A stretch of DNA of 61,407 nucleotides from Acetonema longum DSM 6540 (GTDB lineage: Bacteria > Bacillota > Negativicutes > Sporomusales > Acetonemataceae), in NCBI RefSeq assembly GCF_000219125.1, contig NZ_AFGF01000012.1, positions 1 to 61,407 of the forward strand, read 5' to 3'. Positions 18,842 through 42,174 of this stretch are shown here, piece by piece. Both the position numbers and the translations under genes were made by a program. Position 1 is the stretch's first letter. The number at the start of each line of letters is the position of its first letter. Under the pieces are notes generated by a model. The model was given only the letters and a program-made list of their open reading frames with translations, was not told the DNA's origin and did not search any database.

Positions 18842-21800
18842 ATGGACCATCCGTCCAAGCCTGATAAACAGGGAGACATAAAGGCGAATATCAAAAAAAT
18901 ATTTGCCCTGTCCCCCATGCAGAAAGGCATGCTTTTCCACGCGCTGCTGGATAGCCAGTCCCCTGCGTATTTTGAACAGGTCGTCTTCTTTATTAACGGA
19001 AAGCTGGACCGGGAGCTGGTGCAGGCCAGCTTCCGGAAACTCATCGAACGGCATGATGTTTTCCGGACTGTTTTTGTCTACGAAAAAGTCAGCAGTCCGG
19101 TGCAGGTTGTTTTGAAAACACGGGATGGCAGCATTGCCTACCATGATGTAAGCGGCCTGAGTGAACCGGAGAAAGCAGCCTTTGTGGACACATACAAGTC
19201 CGGGGATAAGGCGAAGGGGTTTGATTTAACCAAAGACATCCCGCTACGGGTTGCCCTGATAAAAATCAATGAAGACGCCTATCAGTTAATATGGAGCTTC
19301 CACCATATTATTATGGACGGCTGGTGCATGGGAATTATCCTCAGAGAATTTTTTGCCATCTATGGGGCGTTAAAAGACGGCCGTTCGCCCGGTTTAAGCG
19401 AGGCCTACCCGTACAGCGGCTATATTAAATGGCTTGAGGACCAGGACCAGGGAGCGGCGGCGTCCTATTGGAAAGAATACACCGGCGGGTGCGAGGCCCA
19501 TGCCCTGCCGGCGAAAAATGGCGGGCTGCGCAGGCAGGGAGAGTATCAGCCGGCGGAAGCCGTATTTCAGATCGGTGCTGGGACGCATAAGAACTTAGAG
19601 GATATCGCGGCAAAGAATCATGTAACATTAAATACCGTTCTCCAGACATTATGGGGGATTGTATTGCAGCGGTATGCCAATACGGACGACGTGGTGTTCG
19701 GCGCGGTCGTATCGGGAAGGCCGCATGAAATCGCCGGCGTGGAAAGCATCGTCGGCCTGTTTATCAACACGCTGCCGGTGAGGATAAAAGGCGGCGGGAC
19801 CAAACTGTTTGCGGCATTGCTGGCCGAGGTGCAGCAGGCGGCGGTGGAATCGGAGCAATACAGCTATTACCCGCTGGCGGATATCCAGGCCGGGAGCGGT
19901 GTCAAAGGCGCCCTGTTTGACCATATCATGGCCTTTGAAAACTATCCCATGGAAGAAGTGCTGCATGCCGGGCCTGACGCGGCATTGGGCTTTGCCATCG
20001 ATGGCGTGGAAGCCTTCGAGCAGACCAACTATGACTTGAATGTGGTCATTGCTCCCGGTAATGAATTAGGCGTTAAATTCAGCTACAATGCTCTCGCATT
20101 TCGGCGAGACTTCATTGAGCAGCTGGCGGGGCATTTTAAGGCGGCGCTGGCGGGAGTAACCGGAAATCCTGATCTCATGATCAAAGATATCGATATACTG
20201 ACGGCGGAAGAACGCCGGCAGCTTTTAGATGATTTCAATCATACCCAGCGGGAATATCCGAAAAACAAGACCGTCCAGGAGCTGTTTGAAGAGCAGGCGG
20301 CGCGGACGCCTGACAACGCGGCGGCGGTGTATCAGGAGCGGCGGCTGACCTGCCGGGAACTGAACGAACGGGCCAATCAGCTGGCGCGGCTGCTGTGGAA
20401 CAGGGGCGTTCAGGCCAACAGCATTGTGGGGATACTGGCGGAACGATCGCCCGAACTGCTCATCGGCATTCTGGCGATCGTAAAGGCCGGCGGGGCGTAT
20501 CTGCCGATTGACCCGGAATATCCGCCGGAAAGAATCAGCTATATGCTGGCGGACAGCGGGGCAGGCATCTGCCTGACGCAGCGGCATCTCGCCGCTGCAA
20601 TCGATTTCAGCGGCGAGGTCATCGCTTTAGATGACCCGGATTTGTACCAGGGTGATCCTTCCAATCTGCCCCGGCAAAATACCCCGCAGGATTTGGCTTA
20701 TGTGATCTATACCTCAGGCTCAACCGGCAAACCCAAGGGCGTGGAAATACGGCACGCCAGCCTGGTGAATCTCATCTGCTGGCACCGGCGCGTATATGAG
20801 ATCACGCCGGCGGACAGGGGCACATTGCTGGCCGGTCAGGCCTTTGACGCTTCGGTCTGGGAGATTTGGCCCTATCTGACCGCCGGCGCCGGCATTTATA
20901 TTCCCGACAGCGAAACCCGGGCATCGGTGACCGGACTCATTCAGTGGCTGAAGGACAACCGGATCAGCGTAAGCTTTATGCCGACGCCGATGGCCGAAGT
21001 GCTGCTTGCCGAGGAGTGGCCTGAGGATATGTCCTTGCGGGCGCTGCTGACCGGCGGAGATAAGCTGCGCTGCCGGCCTGACAAAAAAATGCCGTTTACT
21101 CTGCTGAATCATTACGGCCCCACCGAAAACACCGTGGTTACGACCTGGGCCGCGGTTGATCCCGCTGCGCCGCAGGATGTTCTGCCGACCATCGGCCGCC
21201 CTGTGGACAACACAAAAATCTATATCCTGGATTCCTGCGACCGGCTGCAGCCTGTGGGCGCTCCGGGGGAACTGTGCATTTCCGGCGACGGCCTGGCCAG
21301 GGGCTACTTGAACCGGCCGGAGCTGACGGCGGAAAAGTTTGTGCCCAACCCTTTCCTGCCGGGGGAGAAAATGTACCGGACAGGCGATTTGGCAAGCTGG
21401 CTTCCTGACGGAGATATCGAGTTTTTAGGCCGCATCGACCATCAGGTAAAGATCCGCGGCTTCCGGATTGAACTGGGCGAGATAGAAGCCGAGCTGTTAA
21501 AGCATCCGTCCGTCAGGGAATCCGTTGTGAGCGCCAAGGGCGATCCGGCCGGCAATCAGTATCTATGCGCCTATCTTGTCCCGGCGGAACAGCTGCCGGT
21601 GGCGGACCTGCGCGCCTATTTAGCCAAAGCGCTGCCGGAATATATGATCCCGGCGGTCTTTATCCAGCTGGACAACATGCCGCTGACCCCCAATGGAAAG
21701 ATAGACAGAAGAGCGCTGCCGGAGCCGGAAGGGGACTTTCATACGGGAACCGCGTATGTTGCTCCCCGGACTGAAACGGAACAAAGGATGGCCCGGATTT

Positions 21801-23359
21801 GGCAGGATGTGCTGGGCACAGCCAAAGCGGGCATAGGCATAGAAGACAACTTTTTTGAACTGGGCGGGCATTCGTTAAAGGCAGTGACCCTGGCCTCCAG
21901 GCTGCATAAGGAATTCGGCGTGGAGGTGCCGCTCCGGAAAGTGTTTGAAAGACCGACGATCAAAGAACTGGCCCGCTACTGCGAGGGTGCGGGACAAAGC
22001 GGCTACACGGCCATCAGCCCCGCGGCGGAGCAGGCATACTATCCGGCATCGTCGGCGCAAAGGAGGATGTTTATCCTGAACCAGCTGAACAGCGGCGATA
22101 CGGCTTATAACATGCCCGCAGCCTTCCGGGTGGAGGGAGATTTGGACACGATACGCTTTACGGAAGCCTTGCAGGGACTGGTCCGCCGGCACGAGATCTT
22201 ACGGACTTCCTTTGAACTGGCCGACGGGGAGCTGGTGCAAAAAATCCATGAAGAGGTTAACTTTACCGTGGAATTTCTGCGGTCAAAGGAAGAAGCAATA
22301 CCGGCGGTTATCAAAAAATTCATCCGTCCCTTTGTGCTGCAGGCGGCTCCGCTGTTCCGGGTGGGCCTGGTTAAAATCAGCGACCATAAGCATGTGGTAC
22401 TGTTTGACATGCATCATATTGCATCCGACGGCGTCACCATGGGCATTCTTGTGAGAGAATTAATGTGCCTGTACGACGATAAACCGCTGCCGGAGCTCAG
22501 AATCCAATACAAGGATTTCTCAGTTTGGCAAAACAATCTGCAGCAAACGGGAGGGTTTCGCAGACAGGAACAATACTGGCTGCAAACCTTTGACGGCGAT
22601 CTTCCGGTACTCAATATGCCGCTTGATTACCCGAGGCCTTCGGCGCGGAGCCTGGCGGGAGAGCGGCTGAGACAGACCGTCGGGGAAGAAGTGACGGCAG
22701 CCTTGCACAACCTCGCGGGGCAAACCGGAACAACCCTCTATATGGTGCTGCTGGCGGCCTATACGATCCTCCTGTCAAAGCACAGCGGCCAGGAAGACAT
22801 TATTGTGGGATCGCCGGTCGCGGGCAGGCCGCACGCCGATTTAGAGAATATAGCCGGCATGTTCGTCAACACCCTGGCGATGCGAAACTATCCGGCGGGG
22901 CACAAAAGCTTCCGGGAGTTTCTGGATGAAGTCGGCAAGAATGCGCTGGCAGCCTTTGAACACCAGGAGTATCCGTTTGAAGAACTGGTCAATAAACTGG
23001 CGATACCCCGGGACGCCGGCAGGAATCCTTTGTTTGACGCGCTGTTTTCACTGCAGAATATCGACATTGCAGAGCTGATGATAGGAGATTTAACCTTTAT
23101 CCCCTATGAATTTGAGAATAAGACGGCTAAATTCGATCTCAATCTGCTGGTTATGAAAAAAGACAACCGGTTGGAGCTGATGCTGACCTATGACGCCAAG
23201 CTGTTTAAAGCGGCAACGGCCGTCAGGATTCTGCAGGACTTTGTGAAAATCCTGCAGGCCATTACGGAAGACAGCGGTATCGTGCTGAACAGGATCGCAC
23301 TGGCGGAGCAATACAGCAAGCGCAAGGCAATCAAGCAGGACCTGAGCTTTAATCTATAA
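18842..23359 (+). CDS. NRPS: C-A(Leu-like)-PCP-C
   Basis: A 1505-aa NRPS with one full module and an extra C-terminal condensation domain. The first C (~15-440) is of the kind that follows an E domain (SPMQKGMLFH, HHIIMDGW at 154-160), matching the E domain ending the upstream protein. The A domain (~470-970) has hand-read code DAWSLGHVVK, the same as A2 of the preceding protein, so Leu-like. PCP Ser1011 lies in GGHSLKA. The terminal C (~1055-1490) is complete (HHIASDG at 1191) and of the L-accepting kind, but no A domain follows it here; the next protein opens with only half a C domain. So this C must work in trans on that protein. Start ATG 18842 has GGAGGT 9 nt upstream. Confidence 0.92.
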   Translation: MDHPSKPDKQGDIKANIKKIFALSPMQKGMLFHALLDSQSPAYFEQVVFFINGKLDRELVQASFRKLIERHDVFRTVFVYEKVSSPVQVVLKTRDGSIAYHDVSGLSEPEKAAFVDTYKSGDKAKGFDLTKDIPLRVALIKINEDAYQLIWSFHHIIMDGWCMGIILREFFAIYGALKDGRSPGLSEAYPYSGYIKWLEDQDQGAAASYWKEYTGGCEAHALPAKNGGLRRQGEYQPAEAVFQIGAGTHKNLEDIAAKNHVTLNTVLQTLWGIVLQRYANTDDVVFGAVVSGRPHEIAGVESIVGLFINTLPVRIKGGGTKLFAALLAEVQQAAVESEQYSYYPLADIQAGSGVKGALFDHIMAFENYPMEEVLHAGPDAALGFAIDGVEAFEQTNYDLNVVIAPGNELGVKFSYNALAFRRDFIEQLAGHFKAALAGVTGNPDLMIKDIDILTAEERRQLLDDFNHTQREYPKNKTVQELFEEQAARTPDNAAAVYQERRLTCRELNERANQLARLLWNRGVQANSIVGILAERSPELLIGILAIVKAGGAYLPIDPEYPPERISYMLADSGAGICLTQRHLAAAIDFSGEVIALDDPDLYQGDPSNLPRQNTPQDLAYVIYTSGSTGKPKGVEIRHASLVNLICWHRRVYEITPADRGTLLAGQAFDASVWEIWPYLTAGAGIYIPDSETRASVTGLIQWLKDNRISVSFMPTPMAEVLLAEEWPEDMSLRALLTGGDKLRCRPDKKMPFTLLNHYGPTENTVVTTWAAVDPAAPQDVLPTIGRPVDNTKIYILDSCDRLQPVGAPGELCISGDGLARGYLNRPELTAEKFVPNPFLPGEKMYRTGDLASWLPDGDIEFLGRIDHQVKIRGFRIELGEIEAELLKHPSVRESVVSAKGDPAGNQYLCAYLVPAEQLPVADLRAYLAKALPEYMIPAVFIQLDNMPLTPNGKIDRRALPEPEGDFHTGTAYVAPRTETEQRMARIWQDVLGTAKAGIGIEDNFFELGGHSLKAVTLASRLHKEFGVEVPLRKVFERPTIKELARYCEGAGQSGYTAISPAAEQAYYPASSAQRRMFILNQLNSGDTAYNMPAAFRVEGDLDTIRFTEALQGLVRRHEILRTSFELADGELVQKIHEEVNFTVEFLRSKEEAIPAVIKKFIRPFVLQAAPLFRVGLVKISDHKHVVLFDMHHIASDGVTMGILVRELMCLYDDKPLPELRIQYKDFSVWQNNLQQTGGFRRQEQYWLQTFDGDLPVLNMPLDYPRPSARSLAGERLRQTVGEEVTAALHNLAGQTGTTLYMVLLAAYTILLSKHSGQEDIIVGSPVAGRPHADLENIAGMFVNTLAMRNYPAGHKSFREFLDEVGKNALAAFEHQEYPFEELVNKLAIPRDAGRNPLFDALFSLQNIDIAELMIGDLTFIPYEFENKTAKFDLNLLVMKKDNRLELMLTYDAKLFKAATAVRILQDFVKILQAITEDSGIVLNRIALAEQYSKRKAIKQDLSFNL

Positions 23360-23406
23360 ATATAGAAGCGGAACTGCAAGGAAAGACAGTGAGGGGGCAA
23401 TCAGAC

Positions 23407-26400
23407 ATGTTACTGGACAAACATTCCCGGAATGTTATTCTCTCATGCGGCGATTTTACCGAAGAAAAAGAGTACTGGACCAATAAGCTGGGTGATGAGA
23501 TCCATACCGACGGTTTTCCCGCCAACCGCTATCCGGATCACCGGCAATATGCACCGGCGACGGTAAAATGCATCATGCCCGGGGAAATATCCGATAAGAT
23601 CGTTCATTTGGGCAACGGATCGGAACAGGCAATTTATATGATTTTATTATCCGGCATAAAATACCTGTTGCACAGATACACGGGCAGCAATGATCTTTTC
23701 GTGGGCATGCCTGTCTTTCAGCAAGAAGGCGAAGGCGGCGAGGCGGAATACTTTAATGCTGTTTTGCCGTTACGAAGCGGTTTCGATAGGGAGCAGACCT
23801 TTGGCGAGTGGTTATTGTCGATAAAAAACGTGATCCTGGAAGCCGACCGTTATCAGAACTACCCTCTGGACAAGATTTACGAGCAATTGGCTTTGTGCGC
23901 CGCCGACAGTGGAAATTCTTTATTTCAAACCGTCGTATTACTGGAAAATATTCATGAAAAGAAGCTGATTGACCCGCAGGAAATCGCCACGATGTTTTCT
24001 TTTTTGCTGACGGGCAGAGTGATAGCGGTTACGGTGGAGTATAATGCGAACCTATACACGCAGCAAATGATGGAACAGGTGGTCAGCCACCTGTTTCATT
24101 ATTTTCAGGCCGTGACCGGCAACCCCCGCGTTAAACTGGCTGAAATAGATATACTGGCAGCCGGTGAGCGCAGCCGGATCCTGGGGGAATTCAACCGCAC
24201 GGCGGCTGCCTATCCTCAGGATCAGACCATCCAGCAGCTCTTTGAGGAACAGGTCCATCAGACGCCTGATAATACGGCGGTGGTTTTTGAAAATCAGCGG
24301 TTAACCTACCGGGAATTAAACGAAAAAGCCGACCGGCTGGCGGGGCTGCTGAGAAATAAAGGGGTAACGGCCAACAGTGTCGTTGGCATCATGACCGAAC
24401 GTTCCCTGGAAATGATCATCGCCATCATGGGAATCCTGAAGGCCGGCGGCGCCTACCTGCCGATTGACCCGACGTATGCCGCCGACCGAATCACTTATAT
24501 GCTTGAGGACAGCCGGGCGAAGCTCCTGCTTACACAAAAACCCTTCCTGGCGAAGCTTGCCCTGCCGATTGAGAAAATAGATCTGGCGGACGGGATTCCG
24601 GATGGTGAAGCGGCTTTCCATCCGGAAGCGGTGAGCCAAGCCGGCGATTTGGCTTATGTAATCTATACGTCAGGCACAACCGGACAGCCGAAAGGCGTGA
24701 TGATTGAACACCGCAATGTGGTGAATCTGGCCTGGGGCCTGAGGGATGCGGTGTACCGCAAGTATGGCGCGGCGCTGAATGTGGCGCTGCTATCGCCGTA
24801 TGTGTTTGACGCATCGGTCAAACAGATTTTTCCCGCCCTCTTATTCGGTCATGCTTTATGCATTGTGCCGGAATCGCTGCGCTACGACCGGGCCGGATTG
24901 CTGGATTTTTACCGGAAAAACAGCATTGATCTTTCTGATGGGACGCCGGCGCATATCAGGATCCTGAATAGCGATTCACCGGGTGAGACAGAGCTGCGGG
25001 TGAAGGAATTCCTCATCGGCGGGGAGGCGCTTCCCGGCGGACTGGCGCGGGAATTCCTGCAGCGCTTTGGCAGCGGGCGCATGGCCATGACTAATGTTTA
25101 CGGGCCGACGGAGTGTTGCGACGTGGCTGCCGTGCAGCCTGTTAATGAGCATGAAACCGGCGCGTTTCCCGTCATTCCCGTCGGCAAGCCGCTGGCTAAT
25201 GTTCAGGTATATATCTTAGGCAAGGATTTGGCGGTGCTGCCGGTTCATGCCGTGGGAGAACTATATATCGGCGGGCGGGGAGTAGGCAGAGGCTATCTGA
25301 ACCGGCCGGAGCTGACGGCCGAGAAGTTTGTGGACAATCCGTTCCTCGCCGGTGAACGGATGTACCGCACCGGTGATTTAGCCAGGTGGCTGCCCGACAG
25401 CGCGATTGAATTCCTTGGCCGCATCGACCATCAGGTAAAGATACGGGGCTTCCGCATCGAGCTGGGTGAGATCGAAGCGCAGCTGCTGAAGCATGCGGCC
25501 GTAAAAGAGGCGGCGGTCCTTGCCCGCGAGGACGGCGACGGCGTTAAATATCTCTGCGCCTACATCGTCGCAGGGCAGGCGGCCACTGTGGCCGAGCTGC
25601 GTTCGTATTTGGCGGGAACCTTGCCCGATTATATGATCCCGGCTTATTTTGGGCAGCTGGACAAGCTGCCGCTGACTGCCAACGGTAAACTGGACAGGAA
25701 GGCGCTGCCTGAACCGGACGGCAGCGTCGGGAGCGGGGTGGAGTATAAAAGCGCCGCGAATGAGACGGAAGAAATCCTGGTCAAAGTATGGCAGGAGGTC
25801 TTAAAAACAGAAAGAGTAGGGGTCGGCGATAACTTCTTCAGCCTCGGGGGCGATTCGATCAAGGGCATCCAGGTATTGTCGCGCCTGAAGCATTACGGCT
25901 TAAGCCTGGAGATGCGCGATTTATTCTCCTATCCGGTCATTGAAGAACTGAGCGGTCACGTAAAAACAGCAATCCGGCAGGTTGACCAGGGAATCGTCGA
26001 GGGGCCTGTGGGACTTACGCCGATCCAGTGCAAGCTGTTTGAGCAAAGCTTCAGCGACAAACACCATTATAACCAGGCGGTCATGCTCTATCATCAGGAC
26101 GGATTTGACGCCGCCGCTGTCGGAAAGGTACTGGCAAAGCTGACGGAGCATCATGACGCGCTGCGCTTGGTCGTTTCGGAGGAGAAAGGCCGGACCGGCC
26201 TGTTTAACCGCGGACTGACGGGAGACTTGTACAGCTTGGAAGTGGCGGATTTACGGTGCCATGAGCATTACCGGGAAATCATCGCCCAAAAAGCGGATGA
26301 GATTCAGGCCGGCATCGATCTTTGCCATGGCCCTCTGGTTAAAGCGGGACTGTTCCAGACAAAGGACGGGGACCATCTGCTGCTGGTGATCCATCATCTG

Positions 26401-27405
26401 GCGGTGGACGGGGTATCCTGGCGAATTATCCTGCAGGATTTTGCCGACGGGTACACACAGGCTCTCCGCCATGAAGCCATCCAATTGCCGGATAAAACCA
26501 ATTCATTCCGGGAATGGTCGGAAAAATTAGCCGCTTATGCCAACAGCCCGCAATTGCTGAGCGAGGCGGAGTATTGGGCGGAGCTGGAAGCGGCGGAGGT
26601 GAAACCGCTGCCGAAAGACCGGCGGATTGCCCAAAGAAGCGGCAAAGACAGCGGGCAGGTTGTGATGGAATTAACCGAGGCGGAAACGGAAACATTGCTA
26701 AAACAGGTAAATATTGCCTATAACACCGAAATCAATGATATCCTGCTTACGGCGCTGGGGCTTGCGATCAGCCAATGGGCCGGGGACGGCCTGGTGCTGA
26801 TCCATCTGGAAGGACACGGCCGGGAAGGAATTATCAAGGATATTGACATATCGCGGACGGTCGGGTGGTTCACCGCCCAATACCCGGTAATGCTGGACAT
26901 GCGTGGCGACAGGGATCTGGCCTACCGGATAAAATCCGTAAAGGAAAGCCTGCGGCAGATTCCCCATAAAGGTATCGGCTACGGCATTCTGAAGTACCTG
27001 ACCTCGCCCGGGCATAAAGCGGCGCTGCACTTTAGCCTGGCGCCCGAGATCAGCTTCAATTATCTCGGACAGTTTGATGCGGAGGCTGCCGACGGGGGCT
27101 TCGGCCTGTCGGAGCTTTCGGCGGGAAAATCCGTGTCCGATCAGCTGGAGAGTCCCCATGCGATTGATATCAACGGCATGGTGGCCAGGGGCAGGCTGCA
27201 GTTAACCCTTATCTATAATAAGCAGGAATACCGGCAGGAAACGATGCTGGCCGTGGCCGAAAAGCTGCGGCAAAACCTGACGGACGTGATCGATCACTGC
27301 GCGGAGGCTGACTTTACTGAGCTGACGCCAAGCGATTTTACCTTAAAGGGGATCAGCATCGAGGGGCTGGAAGATCTAGAGGAGCAATTCAGTGATATCG
27401 ACTGA
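23407..27405 (+). CDS. NRPS: half C-A(Glu-like)-PCP-E
   Basis: A ~1332-aa NRPS. Residues 1-245 resemble only the C-terminal lobe of a condensation domain (EEKEYWTNKLGDE, IYMILLSGIKYLLHRYTGSNDLFVG, GNSLFQTVVLLENI); the lobe with HHxxxDG is absent. Next come A (~265-770), PCP (Ser817 in GGDSIKG) and E (~850-1290, HHLAVDGVSWR at 996). Hand-read specificity residues DAKDLGVDVK are nearest to the Glu signature DAKDLGVVDK, with the eighth and ninth positions swapped, so Glu-like is tentative. Peptide-bond formation onto this module probably uses the complete C at the end of the previous protein. ATG 23407 is preferred; GTG 23389, preceded by AAGGAAAG, is an alternative. Confidence 0.9.
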   Translation: MLLDKHSRNVILSCGDFTEEKEYWTNKLGDEIHTDGFPANRYPDHRQYAPATVKCIMPGEISDKIVHLGNGSEQAIYMILLSGIKYLLHRYTGSNDLFVGMPVFQQEGEGGEAEYFNAVLPLRSGFDREQTFGEWLLSIKNVILEADRYQNYPLDKIYEQLALCAADSGNSLFQTVVLLENIHEKKLIDPQEIATMFSFLLTGRVIAVTVEYNANLYTQQMMEQVVSHLFHYFQAVTGNPRVKLAEIDILAAGERSRILGEFNRTAAAYPQDQTIQQLFEEQVHQTPDNTAVVFENQRLTYRELNEKADRLAGLLRNKGVTANSVVGIMTERSLEMIIAIMGILKAGGAYLPIDPTYAADRITYMLEDSRAKLLLTQKPFLAKLALPIEKIDLADGIPDGEAAFHPEAVSQAGDLAYVIYTSGTTGQPKGVMIEHRNVVNLAWGLRDAVYRKYGAALNVALLSPYVFDASVKQIFPALLFGHALCIVPESLRYDRAGLLDFYRKNSIDLSDGTPAHIRILNSDSPGETELRVKEFLIGGEALPGGLAREFLQRFGSGRMAMTNVYGPTECCDVAAVQPVNEHETGAFPVIPVGKPLANVQVYILGKDLAVLPVHAVGELYIGGRGVGRGYLNRPELTAEKFVDNPFLAGERMYRTGDLARWLPDSAIEFLGRIDHQVKIRGFRIELGEIEAQLLKHAAVKEAAVLAREDGDGVKYLCAYIVAGQAATVAELRSYLAGTLPDYMIPAYFGQLDKLPLTANGKLDRKALPEPDGSVGSGVEYKSAANETEEILVKVWQEVLKTERVGVGDNFFSLGGDSIKGIQVLSRLKHYGLSLEMRDLFSYPVIEELSGHVKTAIRQVDQGIVEGPVGLTPIQCKLFEQSFSDKHHYNQAVMLYHQDGFDAAAVGKVLAKLTEHHDALRLVVSEEKGRTGLFNRGLTGDLYSLEVADLRCHEHYREIIAQKADEIQAGIDLCHGPLVKAGLFQTKDGDHLLLVIHHLAVDGVSWRIILQDFADGYTQALRHEAIQLPDKTNSFREWSEKLAAYANSPQLLSEAEYWAELEAAEVKPLPKDRRIAQRSGKDSGQVVMELTEAETETLLKQVNIAYNTEINDILLTALGLAISQWAGDGLVLIHLEGHGREGIIKDIDISRTVGWFTAQYPVMLDMRGDRDLAYRIKSVKESLRQIPHKGIGYGILKYLTSPGHKAALHFSLAPEISFNYLGQFDAEAADGGFGLSELSAGKSVSDQLESPHAIDINGMVARGRLQLTLIYNKQEYRQETMLAVAEKLRQNLTDVIDHCAEADFTELTPSDFTLKGISIEGLEDLEEQFSDID

Positions 27406-27442
27406 CCGGTGAAGCAAATAATGGTTGGGAGGTTGTGCATGA

Positions 27443-40660
<13,218 letters not shown>

Positions 40661-40680
40661 AGAAGGAATCATGAAAGGAG

Positions 40681-41370
40681 GTGTTGGCAATTGACAGTAT
40701 CAGTTCACCATTCGGAGACGGTTTTGGCTTTGCCGTAAAAACAGCGTGTGATTATGACGAGGCGGCGCTATATCCGGAAGAAATGGCACTGCTTAGCGCC
40801 AAAGCCGTAAAAAAGCGCAGAATCGAATTTTGCATCGGCAGGATTGCCGCCCATAGTGCATTGCGTGACATCAACATAGATGCTGCGGCCGTCCTTAAAG
40901 GACCGCAGCATGAACCTGTGTGGCCAGGCGGCGTAGCGGGGGCGATCAGTCATTCGGACGGTTTAGCGCTGGCAGCAGTGGCGCCGAAGGAAAGAGCAGC
41001 CGGGATAGGTATAGATATTGAAATCATCGACGCGAACGTGTCGCGGGACATCGTAAAGGAGGTGTGCACACCAGGGGAGACTGCCTGGGTAAAGCAACGG
41101 GATAACCGGGAGATTGAGCGGTTGTTTATGGTTTTTTCGGCCAAGGAGAGTATTTTTAAAGCGTTCTTTCCGATCGAACATATATTTCTTGATTATCAGG
41201 ATGCCGAACTGGTTTGGCAGGAAAACACCGGTAATTTTGGGGGCAAGCTGCTGGCAAGAGCCGGGACAGGCTATGAGGCAGGATATCCGTTTGAAGTTGG
41301 GTGCAGAAAGATAGGCAGGTATATATTTACGTTTATGAGTCTGCCTCCTGTTCGTGAGCCCGCGCCGTAA
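40681..41370 (+). CDS. 4'-phosphopantetheinyl transferase
   Basis: A ~229-aa Sfp/EntD-type enzyme that moves phosphopantetheine from CoA to the conserved Ser of carrier domains, turning apo-PKS/NRPS into holo form. Visible motifs: GAISHSDGLALAAVAP, GIGIDIEIID with Mg-binding acidic residues, and VFSAKESIFKAFFP with the catalytic Glu-Lys pair. It has to serve the carrier domains encoded here. The start is unclear: AAAGGAGGTG (40674-40683) runs into the listed GTG 40681, TTG 40684 is also too close, and the codon at ideal spacing is ATT 40690. An overlapping mini-frame ATG AAA ... TGA (40671-40694) may couple it to the upstream gene. Confidence 0.9.
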   Translation: MLAIDSISSPFGDGFGFAVKTACDYDEAALYPEEMALLSAKAVKKRRIEFCIGRIAAHSALRDINIDAAAVLKGPQHEPVWPGGVAGAISHSDGLALAAVAPKERAAGIGIDIEIIDANVSRDIVKEVCTPGETAWVKQRDNREIERLFMVFSAKESIFKAFFPIEHIFLDYQDAELVWQENTGNFGGKLLARAGTGYEAGYPFEVGCRKIGRYIFTFMSLPPVREPAP

Positions 41371-41421
41371 AAGATGCGCCGGGCTTGCTTTTTGGGGAGC
41401 TGTAAGGGAAGGGGTTATAGA

Positions 41422-42174
41422 ATGCTCGACAAATTACTCCCCTGGCTGGCGGCTGTGGATTTGCCGCAGCCCCGGCCGGGTACGGCTGCGGTGGCTCTGA
41501 GAGCGGTACGCAAGGTTTATGTAACCGGCGCCGGTGAGTTTACGGCTTTGAAAGGTGTGGAGTTTCACGTGGCTGCCGGTGAATTTGTGGCGGTGGTGGG
41601 CAAGTCGGGCAGCGGCAAGTCCACGCTGATCAATATGATTACCGGCATCGACCGGCCCACGGCCGGGGAGGTGTGGGTGGCAGGCACGCCGGTGCACATG
41701 CTGACGGAAAATCAAATCGCGGTATGGCGGGGCCGCACGATCGGGGTTGTGTTTCAGTTTTTCCAGCTGCTGCCGACGCTGACCGCACTGGAAAATGTGA
41801 TGCTGCCCATGGATTTTTGCAATGTCTACACGCCGGCGGAACGGCCCAAACGGGCAATGCAGCTGCTGGACCTGGTAGGGGTGGGGGCGCAGGCGGGCAA
41901 GCTGCCGACTCATCTGTCCGGGGGACAGCAGCAGCGTGTGGCCATTGCCCGCTGCCTGGCCAATGACCCGCCGCTGTTAGTGGCGGACGAACCCACCGGC
42001 AATCTGGACCCCCGCACCGCCGAGTCGGTGATTGAACTGTTCCGCGAACTGGCTGCCGGCGGCAAAACCATCTTGATGGTAACCCACGACGATGATTTGG
42101 CCAGCCGGGGCAACCGGATCGTAACGGTAGCCGAGGGCCAGGTCGTTGCGGCAACCGCGGGAGGGGGAGCATGA
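41422..42174 (+). CDS. ABC transporter ATP-binding protein (LolD/MacB type)
   Basis: A 250-aa ATPase of the lipoprotein/macrolide exporter family: Walker [10 protein letters not shown]-loop [11 protein letters not shown], signature LSGGQQQR, Walker [13 protein letters not shown], and H-loop VTHD. It powers the FtsX-type permease encoded next, overlapping it by ATGA. ATG 41422 follows AAGGGAAGGGG and is favoured over an in-frame ATG at 41374, which lacks a site. Domain families and gene order (ATPase, permease, adaptor, TolC) suggest a MacAB-TolC-like pump, here probably exporting the lipopeptide or protecting the producer. Confidence 0.92.
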   Translation: MLDKLLPWLAAVDLPQPRPGTAAVALRAVRKVYVTGAGEFTALKGVEFHVAAGEFVAVVGKSGSGKSTLINMITGIDRPTAGEVWVAGTPVHMLTENQIAVWRGRTIGVVFQFFQLLPTLTALENVMLPMDFCNVYTPAERPKRAMQLLDLVGVGAQAGKLPTHLSGGQQQRVAIARCLANDPPLLVADEPTGNLDPRTAESVIELFRELAAGGKTILMVTHDDDLASRGNRIVTVAEGQVVAATAGGGA

